From contig NZ_QOCB01000014.1 of NCBI RefSeq assembly GCF_003318165.1, forward strand, positions 1-64,000: a stretch of 64,000 bases of DNA, read 5' to 3'. Numbering within the stretch: the stretch's first letter is position 1; each line of letters begins with the position of its first letter. Positions 36,310-45,053 of this stretch are shown here, piece after piece. Made by a program: the position numbers and the translations under genes. The stretch is from Psychromonas sp. B3M02 (lineage in GTDB: Bacteria; Pseudomonadota; Gammaproteobacteria; Enterobacterales; Psychromonadaceae). The notes under the pieces are model-generated. The model saw nothing but the letters and a program-made list of their open reading frames with translations, ran no database searches and was not told the origin of the DNA.

Positions 36310-36990
36310 GTGAATAAAATGTTGAGTGATGAAGCCATCTATAAAAAAATATTGAAGTCGATTGTTGAGCATCAATTACCACCCGGGGCACGATTACCTG
36401 AAGATAAGTTATCAGAAGCCTTTGGTCGAAGTCGCACCAGTATTCGAAAAGTACTACAGCGTTTGGCCTTAGAGCGAATTGTCACCATTGAGCCTAATAA
36501 AGGAGCACATGTAAATCGCCCTAGTGAACAAGAAGCACAAGAGATCTTAGATAGTCGCATCATGCTAGAGCCATTATTAATCCCTGAAATAATGAAATAT
36601 TGGTCTAAAGCTAATTCCAAATATTTTCGCGCTATGCTCAAGGAAGAGAAACAAGCTGAAGCAAATGAAGATCAAGCTGCGTTAATTCAATTAACTGCAC
36701 AGTTTCATTATGAGTTAGCTGCATTATCAGATAACTCTGTGATGGCTGACTTTATTCAACAGCTATGTTATCGCTCATCATTAATCATTGCAGTTTTTGG
36801 CTCTCGCCATAGTGTGAGCTGTGATTGCGGTGACCATTTAGAGTTGATTGAGTTAATGGATAATGAACAAAATAAACAGGCGCAGGATTGGATGAAACAA
36901 CACTTAATTCATATTAAGTCATCTTTGAAATTAGGTGTAAGCGACGGCCAAAAAATCAATTTTCAACAACTGTTTGCTAATTCGGAGTGA
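36310..36990 (+). CDS. GntR-family (FCD type) regulator, HpxS-like
   Basis: A 226-residue regulator. The N-terminal winged helix (about 5-75) reads IYKKILKSIVEHQLPPGARL, then PEDKLSEAFGRSRTSIRKVL and LERIVTIEPNKGAHV. The C-terminal FCD domain runs from about 85 to 215, with ILDSRIMLEPLLIPEIM and FHYELAALSDNSVMADFI. The GTG at 36310 has GAGGGA six bases upstream; an ATG follows three codons later. It heads an operon with allantoin racemase and allantoinase, the same order as Klebsiella hpxSAB. Three palindromes in the upstream region are its likely operators, giving autoregulation and control of the NCS1 permease. Confidence 0.87.
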   Translation: MNKMLSDEAIYKKILKSIVEHQLPPGARLPEDKLSEAFGRSRTSIRKVLQRLALERIVTIEPNKGAHVNRPSEQEAQEILDSRIMLEPLLIPEIMKYWSKANSKYFRAMLKEEKQAEANEDQAALIQLTAQFHYELAALSDNSVMADFIQQLCYRSSLIIAVFGSRHSVSCDCGDHLELIELMDNEQNKQAQDWMKQHLIHIKSSLKLGVSDGQKINFQQLFANSE

Positions 36991-36993
36991 TCA

Positions 36994-37755
36994 ATGAAAA
37001 TCAACTTAATTAACCCTAATACCTGTATCGGTATGACAGAGAAAATAGCCGCTTCTGCACGATCAGCTGCACTGTCCAGTACTGATATTATTGCATCTAT
37101 GCCAACACATGGCCCCGAAAGCATTGAAAGTGCTTTTGATGAGGTGATCGCCTCAGCGGCTTTGTTAGATGTTATTAAACAGGGAGAGGAGAATCAAGTT
37201 GATGCACATATCATCGCCTGTTTTGGTGACCCCGCTTTAGATGCGGCTAGAGAGATTGCCACCGTGCCTGTGATTGGCATAGCTGGTGCTGCTTTTCAGC
37301 TCGCTAGTTTAGTGGCTTATCGATTTGGTGTAGTAACAACCATGACACGTACTTTACCAACCAGTGAACACTTGCTGCAGCGTTACGGTTATCAACATTT
37401 ATGCAGTGGTGTGAGAGCCACGGATATTGCTGTATTAGATCTTGAAAATGTCGCCGATGATGTTTATCGTGAATTAAAAGCAGAATGTGAAAGAGCCTTA
37501 TTTGAAGATGGTGCAGAGGCATTAGTATTAGGCTGCGCGGGTATGTCTGATTTAACTGAAAAATTGTCAGCAGATCTTAAGGTGCCAATCATTGATGGTG
37601 TTTGTGCTGCCGTTAAGTTAGCGGAATCATTACACCAATTAGGATTAAAGACCTGCAAGATAGGGCAGTATGGTTCACCTTTAGATAAAGCCTTTGATGG
37701 GCGTTATCAACACTGGAATAGTAATAAAAATATAACAAAGGAGCGTTACATATGA
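36994..37755 (+). CDS. hpxA: Allantoin racemase (Asp/Glu/hydantoin racemase family)
   Basis: A 253-residue cofactor-independent racemase that interconverts S- and R-allantoin, supplying the R form to PuuE-type allantoinase. It begins MKINLINPNTCIGMT, typical of HpxA and hydantoin racemases. The two catalytic cysteines are in IIACFGDPALDAAR and LVLGCAGMSD. It starts three bases after the GntR gene and overlaps the allantoinase start by ATGA. Gene order S-A-B as in Klebsiella supports allantoin over hydantoin as the substrate. Confidence 0.9.
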   Translation: MKINLINPNTCIGMTEKIAASARSAALSSTDIIASMPTHGPESIESAFDEVIASAALLDVIKQGEENQVDAHIIACFGDPALDAAREIATVPVIGIAGAAFQLASLVAYRFGVVTTMTRTLPTSEHLLQRYGYQHLCSGVRATDIAVLDLENVADDVYRELKAECERALFEDGAEALVLGCAGMSDLTEKLSADLKVPIIDGVCAAVKLAESLHQLGLKTCKIGQYGSPLDKAFDGRYQHWNSNKNITKERYI

Positions 37756-38681
37756 GTAAAGATAATCCTCGTGATTATAGAGGTTACGGTAGGCATGATG
37801 TGCCCGATGCAAATTGGCCGAATAAAGCAAAAATTGCGGTGCAATTTGTTTTAAATTTTGAAGAAGGGGGGGAAAACTGCGTATTACATGGTGATACCCA
37901 CTCAGAAACGTTTCTATCTGAAATTGCTGGTGCAGAGGCTTATCCTGAACGTCATATGAGCATGGAATCTTTATATGAATATGGATCAAGAGCCGGTGTT
38001 TGGCGTATTTTAAATGAGTTTAAAGCGCGCAGTTTACCTTTAACTATTTTTGGTATTGCCACTGCATTACAACGTAACCCAGACGTTACACAAGCCATTA
38101 TCGAAGATGGGCATGAGATTGCCTGCCATGGTTTAAAGTGGATTCATTACCAGCATATGTCTATCGAAGAAGAGCGAGAGCATATGACACAAGCCCTAGA
38201 TATTATTGAAAATTTAACCGGGAACCGCCCAATGGGGTGGTATACAGGTCGTGATTCACCAAACACTCGTGGGTTAGTGGCTGAACAACAAGGTTTGCTT
38301 TATGACTCTGATTATTACGGCGATGACTTACCCTTTTGGATGCAAGTACCTAGTTCAGAAGCAGGTAAAACACGCCCTCATTTAGTGATCCCTTATACAC
38401 TTGATAATAATGATATGCGTTTCTCATCACCATACGGCTTTAGTCATGGGGAAGAGTTCTTTCAATATCTAAAAGATAGTTTTGACTGTTTATACGCAGA
38501 AGGTAATGAGAAACCAAAAATGATGTCGATTGGTTTACATTGTCGTGTGATTGGTAAACCTGGTCGTTTTGTGGCACTGAAAAAATTCTTAGATTATGTT
38601 CAATCTCATGATGATGTGTGGATTGCGCGTCGTGATGAAATAGCGCAACACTGGATTGAAAATCATCCTTGCCCTGAATAA
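37752..38681 (+). CDS. puuE: Allantoinase, polysaccharide-deacetylase-like (PuuE/HpxB)
   Basis: A 309-residue cofactor-independent allantoinase opening the ring of allantoin to allantoate. It belongs to the NodB/polysaccharide deacetylase fold. The family start RDYRGYGRHDVPDANWPN, LNFEEGGENCVLHGD, IACHGLKWIHYQHM and the GWYTGRDSPNTRGLV segment are all typical of PuuE. It has about the length of the Pseudomonas PuuE and Klebsiella HpxB proteins. The ATGA overlap with hpxA indicates coupling. Confidence 0.95.
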   Translation: MSKDNPRDYRGYGRHDVPDANWPNKAKIAVQFVLNFEEGGENCVLHGDTHSETFLSEIAGAEAYPERHMSMESLYEYGSRAGVWRILNEFKARSLPLTIFGIATALQRNPDVTQAIIEDGHEIACHGLKWIHYQHMSIEEEREHMTQALDIIENLTGNRPMGWYTGRDSPNTRGLVAEQQGLLYDSDYYGDDLPFWMQVPSSEAGKTRPHLVIPYTLDNNDMRFSSPYGFSHGEEFFQYLKDSFDCLYAEGNEKPKMMSIGLHCRVIGKPGRFVALKKFLDYVQSHDDVWIARRDEIAQHWIENHPCPE

Positions 38682-38705
38682 GCTATGTTCATTTTTATAC
38701 TAAAT

Positions 38706-38742
38706 AAAAGGCGCTTAAATAAAATATTTAAGCGCCTTTTTT
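38706..38742. terminator. Bidirectional terminator between puuE and allC
   Basis: A perfect 16-bp stem, with GGCGCTTAAATA on one side, around a three-base loop, with A and T runs on its two flanks. It serves the two convergent ureide operons. Confidence 0.92.
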
Positions 38743-38759
38743 ATAATATGAACTATTTT

Positions 38760-39992
38760 CTATTTCGAAAGTTTTTTAATCATATCAACTAAGCAATCTA
38801 ATGCGACTGCTACGTCTGATTCAATGACTTGTTCTTTAGGGTTGTGGCTAATCCCTTTTTCACAACGTACAAATAACATCGCGATATTAGTAATGTTTGT
38901 CATTACCATGGCATCATGTCCTGCACCACTTGCAAGAAAGCACGGTGTTTTTTGAGTATGTTGCTGGACGATTTCACCCCATTGTTTTTGCAAGGTGTCA
39001 TCACATAATACTGCTTCTGCTTGATAGAGCTTTTCATGGCTGAGTTGTAATTGACGCTGTTCAGAAATATGCGCTAAGTCTTTCAACAGCTGTTCACAGC
39101 AACGCTCTAAAGTTGACTGAGACTGACTACGAATATCGACGGTAAAGTGTACTTCGCCAGCAATAACGTTCACTGCTGATGGAAATACATCACAACGGCC
39201 TACTGTCGCTACAATTTGGTTCTCAAAGGCAAACTGTTCAATATGCGAAATCATTTGAGCTGCACCTGACATAGCATCTTTACGAAGTGCTAGCGGCACT
39301 GTACCAGCATGTCCTGCCATTCCTTTAAGCTTAAATTGGTAACGTTTTGCACCGGCGATACCGGTCACCACACCAACAGGTAAATCTTGATCTTCTAATA
39401 CAGGACCTTGTTCAATATGCACTTCTAAATACGCTAATGTATCCTCTGTGTTTTTTTGGTCTTTACCTGCTAATTCAGGATCTAAACCAAAATCACGCAT
39501 TGCTTGTGCCATGCTGATACCTTGTGCATCTTCAATTGCTAACCAATCAGATTGGAAACACCCTGCAACAGCACTTGAGCCAATTAATGTTGTGTTAAAT
39601 CGTGTACCTTCTTCATCGGCAAAAGCCACAATATCAACGTGGAAGGGTAGTGTTTCACCTTGTAGTTGATACATGGCTTCCAGTGCGAGTAATACACCAA
39701 GGTTACCGTCATATTTACCCGCATTTGCTACGGTATCACTGTGTGAACCGATTAAGAGAGTTGGCATGGTTGGGTTAGGGGAGACTTTACGTCCCCATTG
39801 ATTCCCCACACTGTCTTCCCAAGTGGTTAGGCCTGCTTGCTCCATCCACTCTGCTAGTTGTTGATGCGCTAACTTATGCTCAGGCGTTAAGTAAGCTCTT
39901 AATAAACCGTCAGGCATCGCACTAAAGCTGGCTAACTTATCTGCCCATTGCATGATTTTTGCAGCACTTTGCTGAGTATTGTTTATTGACAT
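38760..39992 (-). CDS. allC: Allantoate amidohydrolase
   Basis: A 410-residue M20-family amidohydrolase (AllC/HpxK) converting allantoate to ureidoglycine, CO2 and ammonia. Metal ligands appear in GSHSDT, KYDGNLG, ADEEGTRF and LEVHIEQGP, with GAGHDAM and a C-terminal ISHNPKE. Beta-ureidopropionases and carbamoylases share this layout, but its position directly after the ureidoglycine aminotransferase gene, 17 bases apart, fixes allantoate as the likely substrate. GGAG precedes the ATG. It is the last gene of the RpiR-headed operon. Confidence 0.9.
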   Translation of the reverse strand: MSINNTQQSAAKIMQWADKLASFSAMPDGLLRAYLTPEHKLAHQQLAEWMEQAGLTTWEDSVGNQWGRKVSPNPTMPTLLIGSHSDTVANAGKYDGNLGVLLALEAMYQLQGETLPFHVDIVAFADEEGTRFNTTLIGSSAVAGCFQSDWLAIEDAQGISMAQAMRDFGLDPELAGKDQKNTEDTLAYLEVHIEQGPVLEDQDLPVGVVTGIAGAKRYQFKLKGMAGHAGTVPLALRKDAMSGAAQMISHIEQFAFENQIVATVGRCDVFPSAVNVIAGEVHFTVDIRSQSQSTLERCCEQLLKDLAHISEQRQLQLSHEKLYQAEAVLCDDTLQKQWGEIVQQHTQKTPCFLASGAGHDAMVMTNITNIAMLFVRCEKGISHNPKEQVIESDVAVALDCLVDMIKKLSK

Positions 39993-40009
39993 AAATGCTC
40001 CTACTACCG

Positions 40010-41242
40010 TTAGACGCTAAAGTATTGCATAGCCGTGGTGACTGCTTGGCCTGGATTAATTTTCACTTTATGTTTGAGTAATACAGACTCCAATGCTGCA
40101 AGCGTAGTGAGCACACACTCTTGTCTCGCGTTAAAGCCCATGGTGCCGATACGCCAAATTTTACCGTGTAACGGACCAAATGAAGTGCCGATTTCAATAC
40201 CAAAGCACAGGAGTAATTCTTGACGTACTTTATCGCCGTCTAACCCTTCAGGAATGTAAACGCCTACTACATTATTCATTTTGTAAGCTTGGTTACCAAA
40301 CAAGGTTAATCCCATTGCTTGTAAACCTTTTGCCATTGCATCACCTGCTTGCTTATGACGAGCAACAACATTGCCACTGCCTTCTTCTAAGAAGATGCGT
40401 GCACATTCGCGAGCCGCATATAACATGCTGGTCGCTTCAGTGTGGTGGTTTAAACGCTCTGGTCCCCAGTAGTCCATTATCATGGCTAGGTCGAAATAGT
40501 TAGACTGGATAATGGCATCACTGCCTGCTGTATGATGGTCTGCGCGGATACCTGCTTCAATATGCTTGCGTCGTGTGATCACCTCTGCACATTTATCACT
40601 TAGTGTGATAGGTGCGCTACCTGATGGACCACCTAGACATTTTTGTAACCCTGCTGATACTGCATCTAATTTCCACTCATCTATTTTCAGTTCATTACCG
40701 GCGATTGAAGCGGTAGCATCACAATAAAACAACACATCATAACGATCACAAATCTCACCGATTTCTGCTAATGGTTGGTTCATGGTCGTTGATGTGTCAC
40801 CTTGTACCGTTGCTAGCATTTTAGGGCCAAACTCTTTAATCGCTTTTTCTACTAATTCTGGCGGGCACACTTCACCCCACTCGATATCAATGGTTTTAAC
40901 CACGGCGCCAACACGTTGCGCAATTTCACACAATAGATGGCCAAAACGCCCCATTACTGGTATCAGTACCTTATCGCCTGGTTGAAGTACTGACACTAAT
41001 ACTGCTTCGATGCCTGCGCGTGCAGTACCATCGACTAACATTGTCTGTTTATTTTGTGTTTCAAATACCTCTCGGTATAACGATTGCACCTGGTTCATGT
41101 AACCTGTCATCACTGGATCGTATTGACCAATTAATGCCGATGAAATCGCTTGATGCACTCGTGGGTAGGCATTGATTGGACCTGGCCCCATTAATAGACG
41201 AACGGGTGGATTTAGCGTTTCAAATAAAGTGTTAGTTGTCAT
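40010..41242 (-). CDS. pucG: Ureidoglycine-glyoxylate aminotransferase (PucG/HpxJ type)
   Basis: A 410-residue class V PLP aminotransferase that moves the amino group of ureidoglycine to glyoxylate, giving oxalurate and glycine. It begins LMGPGPINAYPRV, has TMLVDGTARAGIEAVL, the PLP Asp stretch FYCDATASIAGNEL and the PLP lysine in SAGLQKCLGGPSG. The frame runs to 41326, but GGAGA precedes the ATG at 41242 and the extra N-terminus lies inside hpxW. It overlaps the end of hpxW by 11 bases. Related alanine-glyoxylate aminotransferases are excluded mainly by context. Confidence 0.9.
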   Translation of the reverse strand: MTTNTLFETLNPPVRLLMGPGPINAYPRVHQAISSALIGQYDPVMTGYMNQVQSLYREVFETQNKQTMLVDGTARAGIEAVLVSVLQPGDKVLIPVMGRFGHLLCEIAQRVGAVVKTIDIEWGEVCPPELVEKAIKEFGPKMLATVQGDTSTTMNQPLAEIGEICDRYDVLFYCDATASIAGNELKIDEWKLDAVSAGLQKCLGGPSGSAPITLSDKCAEVITRRKHIEAGIRADHHTAGSDAIIQSNYFDLAMIMDYWGPERLNHHTEATSMLYAARECARIFLEEGSGNVVARHKQAGDAMAKGLQAMGLTLFGNQAYKMNNVVGVYIPEGLDGDKVRQELLLCFGIEIGTSFGPLHGKIWRIGTMGFNARQECVLTTLAALESVLLKHKVKINPGQAVTTAMQYFSV

Positions 41243-42809
41243 GATTGTCTCCAAGTAAGCTTTGCCCATCACTACGCGGATCGCTAGTTGCCTGCGCTTT
41301 ACCGTGTTTATTGAGCATAATGGCACCAGCGTGCCCCATTAATTCATTATTATCGGCAACGGCTGTAACGTCATGCCCTAAGGCTTTGAGTGTTGCGCCA
41401 TATTGCTTATAAAGTTGGTTTTCTAAACGTAGATTGTTGGTTGTATCGCCCCAAGTCCTGCCTAATAGCCAACGTGGTTTCGCCACGGCACTGGATAGAC
41501 TTTGGCCTTGATAAAGGTAACGACTAAAGAGGCAAGCTTGCGTTTGTGGTTGACCTTCTCCACCCATCGAGCCATAGACAATACGTCTACCATCATGCAA
41601 TTCTGCATAGGCAGGATTCAGGGTATGAAAAGGCTTTTTACCCGGGGCTAACACATTATGGTGATTAGCGTCTAGGGTGAAACTTTTGCCTCGGATGTTC
41701 CAAGTAATACCTGAGTTAGGTAAGACAACACCTGAACCAAATTCCCAGTAAATACTTTGTATAAAGCTGACCATAGTGCCGTATTGATCACAGGCCCCCA
41801 TCCAGACGGTATCACCTGGTTTTGCTATGTGTGGCCAAGGTAATGCTTTGTCTAAAGCAATGTTATTAACACATTGATCGATCACTGAGTCTTTTAACCA
41901 ATCTTGTAATGGCTGATTTAAGCAATCTGGGTCGGTAATTTGCTGGTCACGGATAATAAAAGCTTGTTTTGTTGCTTCAACTAGCAAATGAATATGTTCA
42001 ACTTCGCTACTAATTTTATCTGCTAATCGGTCGTAAATGGCTAAAATCAATAAAGAGGCTAAGCCTTGTGTTGGGGCATCTAAATTGTATAAATGTCCTT
42101 TTGAAATATCCGTGGTTAAAGGTGTTATCACTTTAGCTTGATGTTGATTAAAATCGACTAAGGTGATTGGACTACCTGCTGCTTTTAAGTCTGCTGCCAT
42201 TTGTTCAGCTAATTGACCGCGATAAAAGTCTTCTAAGCCGGCATCTGCTAAGTGTTTAAAAGTGTTAGCTAAAGCTGGATTGGTAACCATATCACCGACT
42301 TTTAAAGTCTTACCTTGCTTTAAATAAGTTGCTGCAAAGGTTTCTAGTTGCTGTAGTCTCCCCAGTGTTTTTTCACTGGCATCCACTAGACTTTGTGTTA
42401 CTTCGATACCCTGTTGTGCTGCATCTATAGCCGGTTGTAATAGTTTGTTAAGTGTTAACTCTCCACCATTAATCTCTAAAGCTGCTTGCCAACCAGAGAT
42501 AGTGCCGGCCATGGTTAGCGCTGCTGAGCCACCACTTTCAGGGAGTTCACTAGCCTGTTGACGATAATGGTCGGCATCAATATTAACAGCGGCTGCGCCA
42601 CAGGCATCAATGGCAACAGGTTTCTCGCCGGCTTTACTGATTAACCAGAAACCGTCACCGCCGATACTGTTCATGTGCGGGTATTGCACTGACACCATTG
42701 CTGCCGCAGCAACCATAGCTTCGCTGGCTGTTCCGCCTGCGTCGAGTATCGCTTGTCCAGCTGCTGCTGCTTTATGATGAGGAGCGGTAAAAGAGGTTTG
42801 ATAAGTCAT
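41232..42809 (-). CDS. hpxW: HpxW-like oxamate amidohydrolase (gamma-glutamyltransferase family)
   Basis: A 525-residue Ntn-hydrolase of the gamma-glutamyltransferase family. It lacks a signal peptide, unlike periplasmic GGT. It opens SFTAPHHKAAAAGQAILDAG, and the probable autocatalytic site is the Thr of PGDTVWMGACDQYGTMVSF, matching the T of the GGT small subunit. GSMGGEGQPQTQACLFSRYL is the usual late motif. Klebsiella HpxW hydrolyses oxamate to oxalate and ammonia. The ATG at 42809 overlaps the amidase stop by one base; the longer frame reaches 42896 inside the amidase gene. Oxamate as substrate is inferred from family and operon. Confidence 0.85.
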   Translation of the reverse strand: MTYQTSFTAPHHKAAAAGQAILDAGGTASEAMVAAAAMVSVQYPHMNSIGGDGFWLISKAGEKPVAIDACGAAAVNIDADHYRQQASELPESGGSAALTMAGTISGWQAALEINGGELTLNKLLQPAIDAAQQGIEVTQSLVDASEKTLGRLQQLETFAATYLKQGKTLKVGDMVTNPALANTFKHLADAGLEDFYRGQLAEQMAADLKAAGSPITLVDFNQHQAKVITPLTTDISKGHLYNLDAPTQGLASLLILAIYDRLADKISSEVEHIHLLVEATKQAFIIRDQQITDPDCLNQPLQDWLKDSVIDQCVNNIALDKALPWPHIAKPGDTVWMGACDQYGTMVSFIQSIYWEFGSGVVLPNSGITWNIRGKSFTLDANHHNVLAPGKKPFHTLNPAYAELHDGRRIVYGSMGGEGQPQTQACLFSRYLYQGQSLSSAVAKPRWLLGRTWGDTTNNLRLENQLYKQYGATLKALGHDVTAVADNNELMGHAGAIMLNKHGKAQATSDPRSDGQSLLGDNHDN

Positions 42810-44005
42810 CAGTTCACTTCTCCTTGTACTAACTGTAAACCAGTTGTGATTAAGTCCGTTTCTGTATTGGCTAAGCCCATTAATGAGAAACCACAAGGGC
42901 CTTCTTCTAAACCTGCCATTGGCAAGTGCAATTGTGGTAAACCGCTTAAACCTGCAATACTGGTTAATCCCATTAATTGCGATCGATAATCAGCCAATTT
43001 TTCACCAGTAAGGGTTAAAGAAGGAGCACCTGAAGGAGTTGTCGGTAGTACAAGTAGCCCATTCAGTTGCTGCAAATAATCAGTCACTTTTGTAGTGAAA
43101 TCTTGTTGTTGTACTTTCGCTTGCTTATATTCTTCTGTGGTGATGGTACGAGCCCACTCAACACGTAACATGATAGAAGGATCTAAGGACTCACCGTATT
43201 GGGTTAACCATTGGTTGTGTTCTTGAATGATTTCATAACCTTGAATGGTACGAAATAATAGGCTCAAGTCATCCAGTGTGATGGCTAATTCAGTTAACAA
43301 ATTACAGCCGAGTAACTTAATAGACGATTTTTTACACCAAGCTTGTAATCTATTTAAACGCTCTTCACTGAGTGACTTAGCTAAGGTGTCATCAAGATAA
43401 ATATGTGAAGCTACTTGTCCTGTGTTGCTATCTTCTGAAAGTGTTTTAAATACTGCTTGTAGCAGTGATAAATCTCGACTGAAAATCCCGGCAGTATCAA
43501 AGCTTGTTGATAAAGTAAATGCGTTGCTTAAATCCAACTTACCCAGCGTTGGACGTAATCCAAATAATCCACAGTAACTTGCAGGTACGCGCACAGAGCC
43601 ACCTGTGTCAGTGCCAATGGAAAAGTCTGCATGTTTACTTGCTACAGCTACTGCGCTGCCACTAGATGAACCACCAGGCAGACAGTTTGGCGCTGCCGGA
43701 TTAGTCGGGGTGCCGTAGTGAATATTTTGTCCATTTAAGCTATAAGCAAGCTCATCGGTCTGAACGCGACCAACACAATCAGCTCCCTGTGCTAACAGCT
43801 TGTCGATTAAAGGTGATGTCTTAGCTGCTTTGTCATGGCTACTTAACCAAGCTGGGTTACCAGCTCCAGTGACATAACCTTCGACATCAAATAGATCTTT
43901 AAATACAAAGCTTTTACCGGTTAACTTCCCTTGTGTGGTAGCGGCTAGCAATTCAGGGCCTTGTAGGCAATAAACGCTACTATCTCTTGTTGTGTTGTTA
44001 CTCAT
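42809..44005 (-). CDS. Amidase-signature family hydrolase (HpxY-like?)
   Basis: A 398-residue amidase-signature enzyme with an intact Ser-Ser-Lys triad: Lys in KSFVFKDLFDVEG, the cis-Ser in IGTDTGGSVRVPASYCG and Ser in LPGGSSSGSAVAVAS. AMI enzymes hydrolyse amide bonds; in Klebsiella hpxWXYZ an amidase (HpxY) accompanies HpxW. It lies between the SBF-like carrier and HpxW, overlapping the latter by one base. Because no FdrA-type oxamate carbamoyltransferase is seen, this amidase could hydrolyse oxalurate or a related ureide. That is a hypothesis. Confidence 0.8.
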   Translation of the reverse strand: MSNNTTRDSSVYCLQGPELLAATTQGKLTGKSFVFKDLFDVEGYVTGAGNPAWLSSHDKAAKTSPLIDKLLAQGADCVGRVQTDELAYSLNGQNIHYGTPTNPAAPNCLPGGSSSGSAVAVASKHADFSIGTDTGGSVRVPASYCGLFGLRPTLGKLDLSNAFTLSTSFDTAGIFSRDLSLLQAVFKTLSEDSNTGQVASHIYLDDTLAKSLSEERLNRLQAWCKKSSIKLLGCNLLTELAITLDDLSLLFRTIQGYEIIQEHNQWLTQYGESLDPSIMLRVEWARTITTEEYKQAKVQQQDFTTKVTDYLQQLNGLLVLPTTPSGAPSLTLTGEKLADYRSQLMGLTSIAGLSGLPQLHLPMAGLEEGPCGFSLMGLANTETDLITTGLQLVQGEVN

Positions 44006-44017
44006 GTCCAGATCCTT

Positions 44018-45016
44018 CTAAAGTGAGGAGTTAGTTGCTGGTTCAGCTTGTGCGGCATAACGACTGGCTAAAATGGCACAGTAAAAAATCTGAATTGGGT
44101 GATACAGCATGATTGGCAATAGGATCATGCCAAGCTTAGGGTCACTGCCAAAGATAACGGTGGCCATCGGAATCCCCGCCGCTAGGGTTTTTTTAGTACC
44201 ACAAAAAACGGCGGCCACTTCATCGGCTAAGGCAAACTGGCTACGACGCGCACCCCACTGAATCAGGTGAACCATGATCAGCAAGATAGCGACACATAGC
44301 ACAAATGAAGTGATGAGCATTTCTAGTGAGAATGAACTCCAAATACCATTAACAATTGAGTTACAGAAGGCGTTATACACAATTAATAAAATCACATATT
44401 TATCGACTTTATTAACAACGGCTTTATGTCTCTCGGCAAACTTCAATAATAGTGGACGTGCTAACTGACCTAAAATCATAGGGAGAAGCAACAGTTTTGA
44501 GATGGAAATAATAGACGCCATTAAGTCCAGTTCAACCCCTTCAAATCCCATAAATAATTGAATTAAAAGTGGGGTAATAAAGATGCCTAATATGCTTGAT
44601 AATGACGCATTAAAAATAGCCCCGGGGACATTACCTTTACCCACACTAGTCATAGCCACTGAAGAAGAGATAGTACTTGGCAAAACAAACAGATAACAAA
44701 AACCAAAAGCGAGTGCCGCTGGCATGTACGCTAAGAATAGATCTCCGAATACGACCCACAATAAAGGGTAAGCAACAAAGGTCGCCACCTGAATGTAGAT
44801 GTGCATGCGCCAGTTACTTATTCCGGCCTTAATAGCAGCAGGTGATAACCCTAAACCATGTAGAAAGAAGACAATCGCGACACCGATTCCTGTCAGTTTG
44901 TCGAGATGAATAACGCCCCCACTTTTACCAATATCGGCACTGACTGTCGCGAGTGCTATCGCGATCACCATACCAACTAAAAACCATTCTTTTTTAAGCT
45001 TATTTATAATATTCAT
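44018..45016 (-). CDS. SBF-like (bile acid:sodium symporter, YfeH type) carrier
   Basis: A 332-residue inner-membrane protein with about ten hydrophobic segments, of the SBF-like group (PF13593, YfeH). GVAIVFFLHGLGLSPAAI, YLFVLPSTISSSVAMT, GNVPGAIFNASLSSILGIF and FCGTKKTLAAGIPMA are its diagnostic stretches. It sits 12 bases before the amidase gene and 37 after the RpiR gene. Substrates of YfeH-type carriers are poorly known. Here it might move a ureide end product such as oxalurate, oxamate or oxalate across the membrane; this is inferred from position only. Confidence 0.82.
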   Translation of the reverse strand: MNIINKLKKEWFLVGMVIAIALATVSADIGKSGGVIHLDKLTGIGVAIVFFLHGLGLSPAAIKAGISNWRMHIYIQVATFVAYPLLWVVFGDLFLAYMPAALAFGFCYLFVLPSTISSSVAMTSVGKGNVPGAIFNASLSSILGIFITPLLIQLFMGFEGVELDLMASIISISKLLLLPMILGQLARPLLLKFAERHKAVVNKVDKYVILLIVYNAFCNSIVNGIWSSFSLEMLITSFVLCVAILLIMVHLIQWGARRSQFALADEVAAVFCGTKKTLAAGIPMATVIFGSDPKLGMILLPIMLYHPIQIFYCAILASRYAAQAEPATNSSL

Positions 45017-45053
45017 ATTAATTTTAACGACCTTGTTTTTATCATGTTATTAA

